Origin: Bacteroidales bacterium
GTDB lineage: Bacteria > Bacteroidota > Bacteroidia > Bacteroidales > JAGOPY01
Direction: 5' to 3'
Length of the DNA: 64,000 nucleotides
Assembly: GCA_023229505.1 (NCBI GenBank)
Contig: JALNZD010000012.1
Location: 1-64,000 of the forward strand
Notes under the pieces: model-generated
Databases searched by the model: none
What the model was told of the DNA's origin: nothing
What the model saw: only the letters and a program-made list of their open reading frames with translations
Position numbers and translations under genes: made by a program
Part shown: in pieces, positions 24,980 through 33,912 of the stretch
Numbering within the stretch: position 1 is the stretch's first letter
Layout: every line of letters starts with the position of its first letter

Positions 24980-27900
24980 ATGAAAAAAATTGCCGTAATC
25001 CTGTTATTAGGAATGATATTTTTTAGCAATGCATCATATTCGCAGGAATATGATCCAATATCCAATGACGATAATTTTTACGATTTTGTCGAATATTGGT
25101 TTGATTCATTAAATTATAACTTTTCAGACACGTCTGAAGGAGGCTCTAATTCCAATGCTGAAAGATTAAAAGATGTTTGGGTTCCAAGACTTTCACCTTC
25201 CGGTGATGCTTCACTCGCTGCAGAAGTTTTCATGAATTATTGTTCTAATTTTCAACCTTCAGGATCGAATTATTCTCCTAATTGGATTTGTCTAGGGCCA
25301 ACAGGTTTACCGGAAAACGGTAATGGGATAGGAAGGATGCATCGCATTGAATTTGATCCTTTTTATAATGGGAATACCAATCAAACTATATATGCTTCCT
25401 CAGGTTTTGGTGGATTATGGCGATCCCTTAATGATGGAGACTTTTGGGAAAATGTAAATACAGATTTACTTTTACCAACCACTTCAGTCGGCGATATTGC
25501 AATTGATCCTAATTCTTCCGATACTATTTTCGTAACAACTGGCTTATGTGATGAGGGTATAATTATTTATGAAGTTAACACTGCAAAAATAAATCCAATT
25601 TTCACTTCGGGTGTTTATAGATCAGATGACTTTGGTACGACTTGGAATAATATTACACAAAACATAAATGAAGATTTTGAAATAGGGGTTGCTTTAAGAA
25701 GGATTATAATCAATCCTAGCAATTCTAGCCAAGCATTTATTTGCGGATCAAATGGTATATACAGGACAAATGATGCGCTAAATCCTCAACCTGAATGGAA
25801 TCATGTTTTAAATAATTTAGACATCAATGATAATGAGTTATATGGTCTGGAATTCAGACCTTTGTATCCGTATGGAAACATTATTGCAAGTGGAAGAGAT
25901 ATTTATTTATCTGACGATCAAGGAGATACATGGCATTCGATCACGGGTCCGGGCACAGGATTAGATTTAAATGATTTAGGAAATAATTTTATCGTACGCC
26001 GAATTAACATCGCAGTCACTGTTGCAAATCCAAATAAACTATTGGCTTATATAGTTGGCAAAGAAACTGGTGGCACATCCTTATACATTTGGGAATACAA
26101 TTTTGCAACACAACTTTGGAATGAAGTTGAGATTTATCATTATATAGCCCCCGGTGTTTCTAGAGTGGTAGCATGGGATAGAATGGCATTTGAAATTTCA
26201 CCTGTAGATGAATATGAGTTCTGTTATGGTACCACAATTTTGTACGGTACACGAGACTATAGAATCCATGATCCGGTGGAATGGTCAGTTTATTTAGGAA
26301 ATGGTTTTCATGCAGATGTCCATGGATTGGAGTATAATCCAATTAATACAAATAAAATTCTTTGCGCCCACGATGGTGGTATAAGCGAAAAAGTCTTATC
26401 AATAACACCAGGTACGGATGGATGGTCTTATAAATATGATGGCTTGCAGGTTAGTACAATGTTCGTCCATGATTTTTCAAATTATAATGAAAAATGGATT
26501 GGGACTGGTCATCAAGATAATGGTTACATGTTTCTTTATAATAATAATGGAACAGATAAATGGTTTTATAAAAATTGGGATGGTGATGGATATGGAATAC
26601 AAAATTCAATAATATATCCTGAACAATTTTTTCTATTTAAGCAAAATACATTTAATTCTGAAAATATCAAGCATCAAGTTTACAGATACGATTATTTAAC
26701 CCAAATTAGCGCAACTGAACAAGTAAACAGTGTTCCTTATGATGGCAAGAGGCCTTCGGAGAGAGCTGAATTTGTGAAATCATTTCAACTCAGACAGCAC
26801 CCACAAAAGGACTCAATTTATATGGGCTTAACGGAGGTATATAAAAGGAAAAGTAAATTACCTCCTGCTCTTCCAGAAGTTGCATGGGAAAATAGATCTG
26901 ATATTGCTAAAAATGATAATGTATCTTGTCTTGATGGAGATGGCCAATGGCGTAGGCAAATCATCGATTTTGAAATCTCTGCGGCTGACACAAATTATGT
27001 TTATATCGTCACTCTTGGAATTTATAATGGTGAAGCTGAAATCTGGGATCTTGAATCTCACTTATTTTATAGCAACACTGGAATGAATTTTGGAGACTAT
27101 GAGGATGAGTCTCATTTTACCTGTTTAGATTTTCCCGGAAATGGAACTGACCCATTTCCCGTAATCACATCGATTGTAATTCATCCGACTAATCCAGAAA
27201 AGATATGGATAACATTCTCTGGTTTTATTGATGAATATAAAGTCTGGTCATTTGATGGAACTTCTTGGACGAATGAAGATCCTAATAATTCCTTAAATAA
27301 TCTTCCGGTCAATGATATAGTATATCAACCTGGTACTGATGATAGACTTTATATTGCAACGGATGCTGGGATTTATGTAAAAGATAGCACTATGATAGAT
27401 TGGGAAAAATATGGCGATTTTCCGAATGTTCGTGTGACAGAACTTAAAATAAATTACTGTTCCAATAAGTTAAGAGCTGCAACATTTGGAAGAGGACTTT
27501 GGGAAGGTGACCTATTGCCATCTAATGGATATGATAATGAGAGAATTATTTCGGAAGATATTACGTGGGATGGGATTCAAGCAATGACAAAGGATTTGCG
27601 AATTACAAGTACAGGAAAACTAACAATTACTAACACATTGAGTATGCCTTATATGAGCAAAATTATTGTTGAGAGGGGAGGTGAACTTATTATAGATGGT
27701 GGTAAAATCACTAACAATTGTGAAAAAATGTGGAAAGGCATCCAAGTTTGGGGAACAACAACTGCCTCCCAGTCCACATCCGGAGCACAAGGTAAAATTA
27801 CAATTGAAAATGGAGGAACTATTGAAAATGCTATAATGGCAGTGGTTCTTGCAAGAACCGATGGCCTAAAATATGCACCTGGTTACGAAGGTGGTATTAT

Positions 27901-30142
27901 TCAGACAAATGACGCACATTTCATAAATAACAGAGCTGGTGTCAGGTTTTTCCCATACCGAAATATGGTCTCCGGTGTTGAAATGGATAATCTCAGTTAT
28001 TTTCATTTTACAGAATTCCTCACCAATGCTGAACTGGCTGATGAAAGTGTACCTGAAAATTTCCTTTATTTATATGGCGTAAAAGGTATAAACGTTTATG
28101 GATGTAGCTTTACTAACTCCAGACCGGAAGAAGAAGCTTCAATGAGTCACAGAGGGATTGGCATATATAGCGAAGATGCAGATTTTACTGTAACTGATTC
28201 CAGCTCATTTAGTAATTTGAATTATGGTATTAAGACTTTCGATCTCACAACAACAAGAACTTTTGAAATTACTCATTCGGCTTTCATCAACAATATGACA
28301 GGTATTTATAGTAAAAATATTCATAATTCAGTCATTTTATTTAATGATTTTGATGTTTATTATATAAGTATATTCCATGGTCCGGACGATATTTTTGGTG
28401 GATTATATTTAGATAACTGCACAGGATACACTGTTGAGGAAAATAATTTTTATAATGAGGACGAATATCCTTACCCAGATGAAATTCTTAGTATTGGAAT
28501 TACGGTTAACAATTCGAAAGACAATTTGAATATGATCTACCGTAACACTTTTAACCTCTTACATATGGGCATACTGGCACAAAATAGAAACAGGGGAACC
28601 TCTAATTTTACAGGATTAAAGTTGAAATGTAATATTTGTACCGATAACCGGGGCGATTTTGCTGTGACAGCGGATACGGCATCGGCAAACAAGGGAATTT
28701 CAATTTATCAAGGGGCGTATATTTATGGCGATGAAACTGCACCTGCTGGGAATTTATTTTCTCATGCTAACAATAATAACCCATACAGTGATTTTAATAA
28801 TACCTTATCCCGGCAATGGATTTATTATTTCCATCATGATAGTCTATCTCCTCAAGATGCATGGATTCCTTTTTATCATCAAAATATCACGCATTATGGA
28901 TACATTCGTTATACTACTTATGATGATGTTTGTCCTCCTAATTTTAGTTTCGGAGGTGGGCAGTTAAAATCTGAACCTATTGTGATGGATGAAGAAGAAC
29001 TTATAGCAAGAATGTCTTTGATGGAGAATTTGAGAGATTCAACTGCAAATGTACTCAGTCTATGGATTGATGCCGGGAATACTCCGGAATTGAATTATGA
29101 AGTTGAGTTTTCTACTCCTGAAGAATCACTTGAAATTTATGATGAGCTTATGGCAGATTCCCCTTATCTTTCTGACACTGTTCTATCCACAAGTATTGCA
29201 AAGGAAGAAGTTTTGGTCAATGCTATGATCAGGGATATTATGGTGGCTAATCCTCATGGCGTAAAGAAAGAAGAGTTGATTGAAGCTCTTGAACAAAGAG
29301 TGCCTCCATTACCAGAATACATGATGGCAGAGATCATGGCAGGATTGGATTCTATAGCGTTAAAGGAACAACGTGAAAGTGAGATTGCCTGGTATGAACA
29401 AGAACGAGCCTTAGCATTCAATAAGCTCATGAAAATTTATTTGGCAGAAGATATTTCAACTTCAGCAGAAGACAGTATCATTTCATTGATTACAAATCAT
29501 GGGAACTTAAATAACAATTATTACCTGGCAACCAGATACCTGGAGCAAGGAAATATTTCAAATGCGTTTACAGTCCTCACTAGCTTACCAAATCAATTTG
29601 TGATGGATTCGGAACAGGAAATTGAACACCAGGATTACCTGACATTATTTACAATGGTTAGCAATATTACACAGCAGGGCAAGCCATTGGATTCTCTTGA
29701 TAATACATCACGCCAGGTTCTGTATCAAATGGCTGAGAATGATTCACGACCGGCAATCATGGCTCAAAATATTCTGCAACACATTGATTCTGCCAGCTAT
29801 CCTGAAGTTTATATTTTACCGGCATCTGGTCCTGTTTTAAGAAGATATGATGCTGAGAATCCAAATTTTAATACTGGTTTGGATCATGAAAATGTTTTCA
29901 AAGTCTATCCAAATCCATGTAATGATTATTTCATTATGGAATATTATTTTGAAATAATTCCAGGACAAGCATCTTATTCAATCAGTGATCCATCAGGAAG
30001 GATTATCGAAGAAGGACTTATTGAAGGTCAGCAAAATCAACTTATTAGAAGGACTTCTTCCTATAGTTCAGGCCTATATACCATCAAATTAAATATCAAT
30101 GGCAAATTAGAGAAAGCATTGAAATTAAATGTAATAAGGTAA
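24980..30142 (+). CDS. Giant T9SS cargo: beta-propeller, beta-helix and helical regions
   Basis: This 1720-aa secreted protein has a signal peptide (about 1-22). Residues about 90-850 carry Asp-box-like motifs of sialidase/sortilin propellers (YRSDDFGTTW near 212, YLSDDQGDTW near 309, and looser copies such as WRSLNDGDFW near 143). Residues about 870-1240 show hydrophobic, glycine-marked turns typical of a right-handed parallel beta-helix (GKLTITNTL, GGELIIDGGKI, GKITIENGGTI). Residues about 1330-1600 are acidic and helical, TPR-like. A T9SS type A domain begins VFKVYPNPCNDYF near 1638. No catalytic residues are evident; adhesion or glycan binding is an inference. It is markedly AT-rich and followed by a hairpin terminator. 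Confidence 0.85.
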   Translation: MKKIAVILLLGMIFFSNASYSQEYDPISNDDNFYDFVEYWFDSLNYNFSDTSEGGSNSNAERLKDVWVPRLSPSGDASLAAEVFMNYCSNFQPSGSNYSPNWICLGPTGLPENGNGIGRMHRIEFDPFYNGNTNQTIYASSGFGGLWRSLNDGDFWENVNTDLLLPTTSVGDIAIDPNSSDTIFVTTGLCDEGIIIYEVNTAKINPIFTSGVYRSDDFGTTWNNITQNINEDFEIGVALRRIIINPSNSSQAFICGSNGIYRTNDALNPQPEWNHVLNNLDINDNELYGLEFRPLYPYGNIIASGRDIYLSDDQGDTWHSITGPGTGLDLNDLGNNFIVRRINIAVTVANPNKLLAYIVGKETGGTSLYIWEYNFATQLWNEVEIYHYIAPGVSRVVAWDRMAFEISPVDEYEFCYGTTILYGTRDYRIHDPVEWSVYLGNGFHADVHGLEYNPINTNKILCAHDGGISEKVLSITPGTDGWSYKYDGLQVSTMFVHDFSNYNEKWIGTGHQDNGYMFLYNNNGTDKWFYKNWDGDGYGIQNSIIYPEQFFLFKQNTFNSENIKHQVYRYDYLTQISATEQVNSVPYDGKRPSERAEFVKSFQLRQHPQKDSIYMGLTEVYKRKSKLPPALPEVAWENRSDIAKNDNVSCLDGDGQWRRQIIDFEISAADTNYVYIVTLGIYNGEAEIWDLESHLFYSNTGMNFGDYEDESHFTCLDFPGNGTDPFPVITSIVIHPTNPEKIWITFSGFIDEYKVWSFDGTSWTNEDPNNSLNNLPVNDIVYQPGTDDRLYIATDAGIYVKDSTMIDWEKYGDFPNVRVTELKINYCSNKLRAATFGRGLWEGDLLPSNGYDNERIISEDITWDGIQAMTKDLRITSTGKLTITNTLSMPYMSKIIVERGGELIIDGGKITNNCEKMWKGIQVWGTTTASQSTSGAQGKITIENGGTIENAIMAVVLARTDGLKYAPGYEGGIIQTNDAHFINNRAGVRFFPYRNMVSGVEMDNLSYFHFTEFLTNAELADESVPENFLYLYGVKGINVYGCSFTNSRPEEEASMSHRGIGIYSEDADFTVTDSSSFSNLNYGIKTFDLTTTRTFEITHSAFINNMTGIYSKNIHNSVILFNDFDVYYISIFHGPDDIFGGLYLDNCTGYTVEENNFYNEDEYPYPDEILSIGITVNNSKDNLNMIYRNTFNLLHMGILAQNRNRGTSNFTGLKLKCNICTDNRGDFAVTADTASANKGISIYQGAYIYGDETAPAGNLFSHANNNNPYSDFNNTLSRQWIYYFHHDSLSPQDAWIPFYHQNITHYGYIRYTTYDDVCPPNFSFGGGQLKSEPIVMDEEELIARMSLMENLRDSTANVLSLWIDAGNTPELNYEVEFSTPEESLEIYDELMADSPYLSDTVLSTSIAKEEVLVNAMIRDIMVANPHGVKKEELIEALEQRVPPLPEYMMAEIMAGLDSIALKEQRESEIAWYEQERALAFNKLMKIYLAEDISTSAEDSIISLITNHGNLNNNYYLATRYLEQGNISNAFTVLTSLPNQFVMDSEQEIEHQDYLTLFTMVSNITQQGKPLDSLDNTSRQVLYQMAENDSRPAIMAQNILQHIDSASYPEVYILPASGPVLRRYDAENPNFNTGLDHENVFKVYPNPCNDYFIMEYYFEIIPGQASYSISDPSGRIIEEGLIEGQQNQLIRRTSSYSSGLYTIKLNINGKLEKALKLNVIR

Positions 30143-30188
30143 GTGTTTAAATTCCAATCAATTAAAATTTAATATTTTCTAAATTTTT

Positions 30189-30215
30189 AAACCCTGCTGT
30201 AATAGGCAGGGTTTT
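30189..30215 (+). terminator. Terminator after the 1720-aa gene
   Basis: AAACCCTGC (30189-30197) pairs with GCAGGGTTT (30206-30214), with an 8-base loop, followed by TATTG. The U-tract is short, but it is placed 47 bases past the stop. Confidence 0.65.
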
Positions 30216-30312
30216 ATTGTTATCAGTTCACAAAATATTATTATTGGGTTGATCAGCAAGTTATTGAAGGATTTACATTATTTTTATTGAAAAATTGTTC
30301 AAAAAAGGAAAT

Positions 30313-31842
30313 ATGAAAAAGTTCATATTTTTATTTATATTGTTCTTTGGATTATTTGACTTAAAAGGCCAATACACTTACTTTAACAACCGCTTTAACA
30401 ATGATAACTGGAGCGCAGCATTGAGTATTCTTGAAACGGAATCAGGGTATGTTATTAGTGGAGTTAGTGGTGTGGTTTCCAATGATTATATTTTTAAAAG
30501 AATTGTCCTTACTTCCATTGATGACCAGGGAAACCAGTTATGGTGGAAAACTTACGGAGAAGATTTCCACAATTATTATGCCGGTGGAATACGGGGATGT
30601 ATTAGTACATCCGATGGTGGATTTGTTATAAGTGGGAGTATAGAAGATTCTATTAGAGATGTCGGATTATTGATAAAATTTGATGAAAATGGCGATTCAC
30701 TCTGGTCCAGAATTTATGGTGATTCTGCCTCGATTGATTATACAGCTACCATTTTTACGGTTTGTGAACAATTACCTGATAATGGATTTCTCATTACTGG
30801 TTATGTACATGTATCAGGAGATGATGATGATATATTACTCATAAGGACTGATAATCTTGGAAATATAAAATGGTTTCATACATATGGTCAACTACATTGG
30901 TTAGATGCTGGTTATTCCTTAATCCCATTGCCCGAAGGTAATTTTTTAATCGGATTAGATAGGCAACAAGTTGGAAATAACACTTCAAGGGATCCAGGTC
31001 TTCTCAAAGTTGATAGTCTTGGAAACCAAATTTGGATTAAATATTATGGAGGTATCTATGATGATGGACACTCCGTCGTTATACTATCACAAGATGGTAA
31101 TTACCTTGTTGGAAGTACATATGCCGTGTCACAACCCCATCCGGATTACCCGGATCTTAAGGTTTGGATATTTAAAACAGATACCGCAGGAAATGTTATA
31201 TGGGAAAGGAAATATAGTGATACGACATTTCTGGGGTGGTGTTCTACAATAGAGGAACTGGGCGATGGAAGTATTATCGTTTCTGGAACAGGTGCTTTTG
31301 CTGACGGATTTGGTAATTATGGTTGGATATTAAAAACAAAGGAAAATGGTGATAGTATCTGGATGAGGCGATACAGTTATTATCCTACATTTGAAAACCA
31401 CCTTAATGATCTCAGGATCACATCCGATAATGGAATAATCATTACAGGTATGGCTTTAGGTGATCCCGAATGGGAGCAATCCATCTGGGTGCAGAAATTG
31501 GACAGCATTGGCTGTGATTCATCAGGTTGTGATACAACTGTCGGAATTCATGAAGAGCATGGGGGCATGGAGGCATGGGAGCATGGGATCTTGGAGTTGT
31601 GGCCAAATCCTGCATCAGACTGGATTCACATTATATTCCGGGAAAACAGGCCGAATTGGTTATCTAATAGAGATTTGGAAATATTCAATGTGTTTGGAAA
31701 ACTTGTGGATAGAGTTAAAGTGCCGATGATTACGGAATCGTATGATTTTAATGTTTCAAACCTTCCCCAGGGTCTCTATCTCCTGGTTATACGTGAAAGA
31801 CAAAAAGTCGTTTATACCGGAAAGTTTTTGATTGCAAGGTAA
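30313..31842 (+). CDS. T9SS cargo with a repeat beta-propeller
   Basis: From the ATG at 30313 the protein is 509 aa and opens with a signal peptide (KKFIFLFILFFGLFDLKGQ). A longer reading from TTG at 30295 would add six residues ahead of it and is less likely. About seven imperfect 50-aa repeats follow, each with the pattern GGFVISGS...KFDENGDSLWSRIYGD, which suggests a propeller. A T9SS type A sorting domain starts LELWPNPASDW near residue 426. The short linker before it is encoded by an 8-bp tandem repeat. No enzyme residues are visible. It shares the AT-rich character of the two cargo genes upstream but lies beyond their terminator. Confidence 0.82.
   Translation: MKKFIFLFILFFGLFDLKGQYTYFNNRFNNDNWSAALSILETESGYVISGVSGVVSNDYIFKRIVLTSIDDQGNQLWWKTYGEDFHNYYAGGIRGCISTSDGGFVISGSIEDSIRDVGLLIKFDENGDSLWSRIYGDSASIDYTATIFTVCEQLPDNGFLITGYVHVSGDDDDILLIRTDNLGNIKWFHTYGQLHWLDAGYSLIPLPEGNFLIGLDRQQVGNNTSRDPGLLKVDSLGNQIWIKYYGGIYDDGHSVVILSQDGNYLVGSTYAVSQPHPDYPDLKVWIFKTDTAGNVIWERKYSDTTFLGWCSTIEELGDGSIIVSGTGAFADGFGNYGWILKTKENGDSIWMRRYSYYPTFENHLNDLRITSDNGIIITGMALGDPEWEQSIWVQKLDSIGCDSSGCDTTVGIHEEHGGMEAWEHGILELWPNPASDWIHIIFRENRPNWLSNRDLEIFNVFGKLVDRVKVPMITESYDFNVSNLPQGLYLLVIRERQKVVYTGKFLIAR
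31556..31587 (+). repeat. 8-bp imperfect tandem repeat (x4) inside a T9SS cargo gene
   Basis: Four consecutive 8-base units (AGCATGGG, GGCATGGA, GGCATGGG, AGCATGGG) encode the linker EHGGMEAWEHG just before the sorting domain. A gain or loss of one unit would shift the frame and remove the C-terminal secretion signal. Confidence 0.85.
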
Positions 31843-32031
31843 ATTGAAATTATTAGTTGTCAATTTCATTTAGCAATTAATAGTTGGTGGTAGTTGTTTA
31901 CCTGAACTTAATATAAAAATAAGATTTTGAAATTGTCCTGTTTTTTAAGGTAAAGTCATAGCTTTCCGCAGCAATTGAGACCCAACGCCAAAATAAATCA
32001 GAATTACTGCTCTCCCGTCAGGTAATTCATG

Positions 32032-32039
32032 TAATTTTG
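32032..32039 (+). promoter_or_regulatory. -7 promoter box for korAB
   Basis: TAATTTTG matches TAnnTTTG exactly. It overlaps a possible upstream TTG start (32037), which argues that the real korA start is the ATG at 32061. GAATTAC (32001-32007) and GTAATTC (32022-32028) form an inverted repeat just upstream that could be an operator. Confidence 0.6.
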
Positions 32040-32060
32040 CCTGCTAAATATTTTTTTGTG

Positions 32061-33911
32061 ATGGATAATAAAAATCACCAGATCATTGAACTGGAGCATG
32101 TTGTGGTTAAACTTGCGGGTGATTCCGGCGACGGGATGCAACTGAGCGGATCACAGTTTTCTGATACAACTGCAATTGATGGGCACGACCTGGCAACTTT
32201 TCCTGATTACCCTGCAGAAATTCGCGCACCACAGGGAACTGTGGCCGGTGTATCCGGTTTCCAGCTTCATTTTGGGCAAATCAAGGTTGAAACACCGGGT
32301 GACCTGGCGGATGTGCTGATCGCATTGAATCCTGCCGCTCTCAAAGTTAATATGAAATGGGTCAAAACCGCAGCAACCATTATCGTTGATGTGGATAGTT
32401 TCGAACAGAAAGATATTGTTAAGGCAGGCTTTACGCAAAATCCACTGGATGATGGAACCCTCGACGGGTATAAAGTGGTCAAAGCTCCCATTACCAGCCT
32501 GAGCCAGGCAACCTGCCTCGAACTGGGCCTTGATGCGAAATCGGCTGACAGGACCAAAAACCAGTTTGCTTTAGGCATGTTGTATTACCTGTTCAATAAA
32601 GATATTGACCTGGGGGAAAATTTCCTTGAAGAAAAATTCGGAAAGAAGCCACTGGTGTCGGAAGCAAATAAAGCAGTTCTCCGCGCGGGGTATCATTTTG
32701 CGGAGACCGTTGAAGAGTTTGATATCACTTACCGGCTCAAGCCCAGTGAAGATATGAAAGGCCGTTACCGTAACATGACCGGCAACATGGCAGTTGCCTG
32801 GGGCCTCATGGCGGCAGCGGAAAAAGCCGGACTTGAATTATTTCTGGGTTCATATCCTATAACCCCTGCTACTGAAATTTTGCATGAACTTGCCCATCGG
32901 AAACACCTTGGGGTTATAACACTTCAGGCAGAAGATGAGATTGCTGGGATAAACAGTGCCATCGGGGCTGCTTTTACGGGAAAACTGGCTGCCACATCTA
33001 CTTCAGGCCCTGGTCTGGCATTGAAAAGTGAAGCTATAGGCTTAGCTATGATTACCGAATTGCCTTTAGTCATCATAGATGTTCAAAGAGGTGGCCCTTC
33101 TACTGGTTTGCCTACAAAACCCGAACAATCAGACCTTTTGCAGGCCCTGTTTGGCCGGAATGGCGAAAGCCCTGTAGTTGTAATGGCTGCCAGCACCCCT
33201 GCCAATTGCTTCGATTATGCCTTTATGGCAGCGAAAATCGCAGTGGAACATATGGTCCCTGTCATCCTGATGACTGATGGTTACCTTGCCAACGGCTCAG
33301 AACTCTGGAAAGTTACTAAAATGGCGGAGCTCCCAACGATCACCCCTCGATTTGTCAAAGATAATGATCCAAATTATAAACCTTACCTCAGGGATCCCGA
33401 AACCTTGGCCCGCTCATGGGCTATTCCCGGGCAGGAAGGACTAAGACACAGAATTGGCGGCCTGGAAAAGGAAGATGTGATCGGAACCGTTTCCCACGAC
33501 CCGCTGAATCATCAGAAAATGGTGGGGCTCAGGCAGGAAAAGGTTTACAGGGTAGCCAATGTGATCCCGGAACTGGAAGTTTATGGCGAAAATACGGGCG
33601 ATTTGCTGGTGGTCGGTTGGGGAGGTACTTATGGGCACCTTGTTTCGGCTGTGAAAGATTTGCAGACAGAAGGTAAAAGCATCAGCCTGGCACATTTTAA
33701 TTACATTTACCCTCTTCCGAAAAACGCGGAACAAGTCCTGAAAGGGTTTAAAAAAATCGTTGTTTGCGAACTCAACAACGGGCAGTTCATATACTGGCTG
33801 AGGGCAATGTTTCCTCAATATCAATATCTTACCTATCACAAAATCCAGGGATTGCCATTCATGATCAATGAGCTTAAATCGAAATTCAACGAAATTCTGA
33901 AGGAACACTGA
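32061..33911 (+). CDS. korA: 2-oxoacid:ferredoxin oxidoreductase, fused gamma-alpha subunit
   Basis: With KorB this enzyme reversibly converts a 2-oxoacid (most likely 2-oxoglutarate) plus CoA to the acyl-CoA and CO2, passing electrons to ferredoxin. The 616-aa protein joins a gamma domain (KLAGDSGDGMQLSGSQF, about 13-190) to the alpha domain (GNMAVAWGLMAAAEKAG onward), with the typical GSYPITPATEILHEL and TSTSGPGLALKSEAIGLA motifs. The start is the ATG at 32061, because the longer TTG reading overlaps the promoter. korB begins 1 bp after its stop. Substrate choice within the family cannot be settled by eye. Confidence 0.9.
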   Translation: MDNKNHQIIELEHVVVKLAGDSGDGMQLSGSQFSDTTAIDGHDLATFPDYPAEIRAPQGTVAGVSGFQLHFGQIKVETPGDLADVLIALNPAALKVNMKWVKTAATIIVDVDSFEQKDIVKAGFTQNPLDDGTLDGYKVVKAPITSLSQATCLELGLDAKSADRTKNQFALGMLYYLFNKDIDLGENFLEEKFGKKPLVSEANKAVLRAGYHFAETVEEFDITYRLKPSEDMKGRYRNMTGNMAVAWGLMAAAEKAGLELFLGSYPITPATEILHELAHRKHLGVITLQAEDEIAGINSAIGAAFTGKLAATSTSGPGLALKSEAIGLAMITELPLVIIDVQRGGPSTGLPTKPEQSDLLQALFGRNGESPVVVMAASTPANCFDYAFMAAKIAVEHMVPVILMTDGYLANGSELWKVTKMAELPTITPRFVKDNDPNYKPYLRDPETLARSWAIPGQEGLRHRIGGLEKEDVIGTVSHDPLNHQKMVGLRQEKVYRVANVIPELEVYGENTGDLLVVGWGGTYGHLVSAVKDLQTEGKSISLAHFNYIYPLPKNAEQVLKGFKKIVVCELNNGQFIYWLRAMFPQYQYLTYHKIQGLPFMINELKSKFNEILKEH

Positions 33912-33912
33912 T

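Noticed and set aside
32037..32060. TTG start for korA eight codons upstream
   Set aside because: The TTG overlaps the -7 box TAATTTTG; the ATG at 32061 gives the normal N-terminus.
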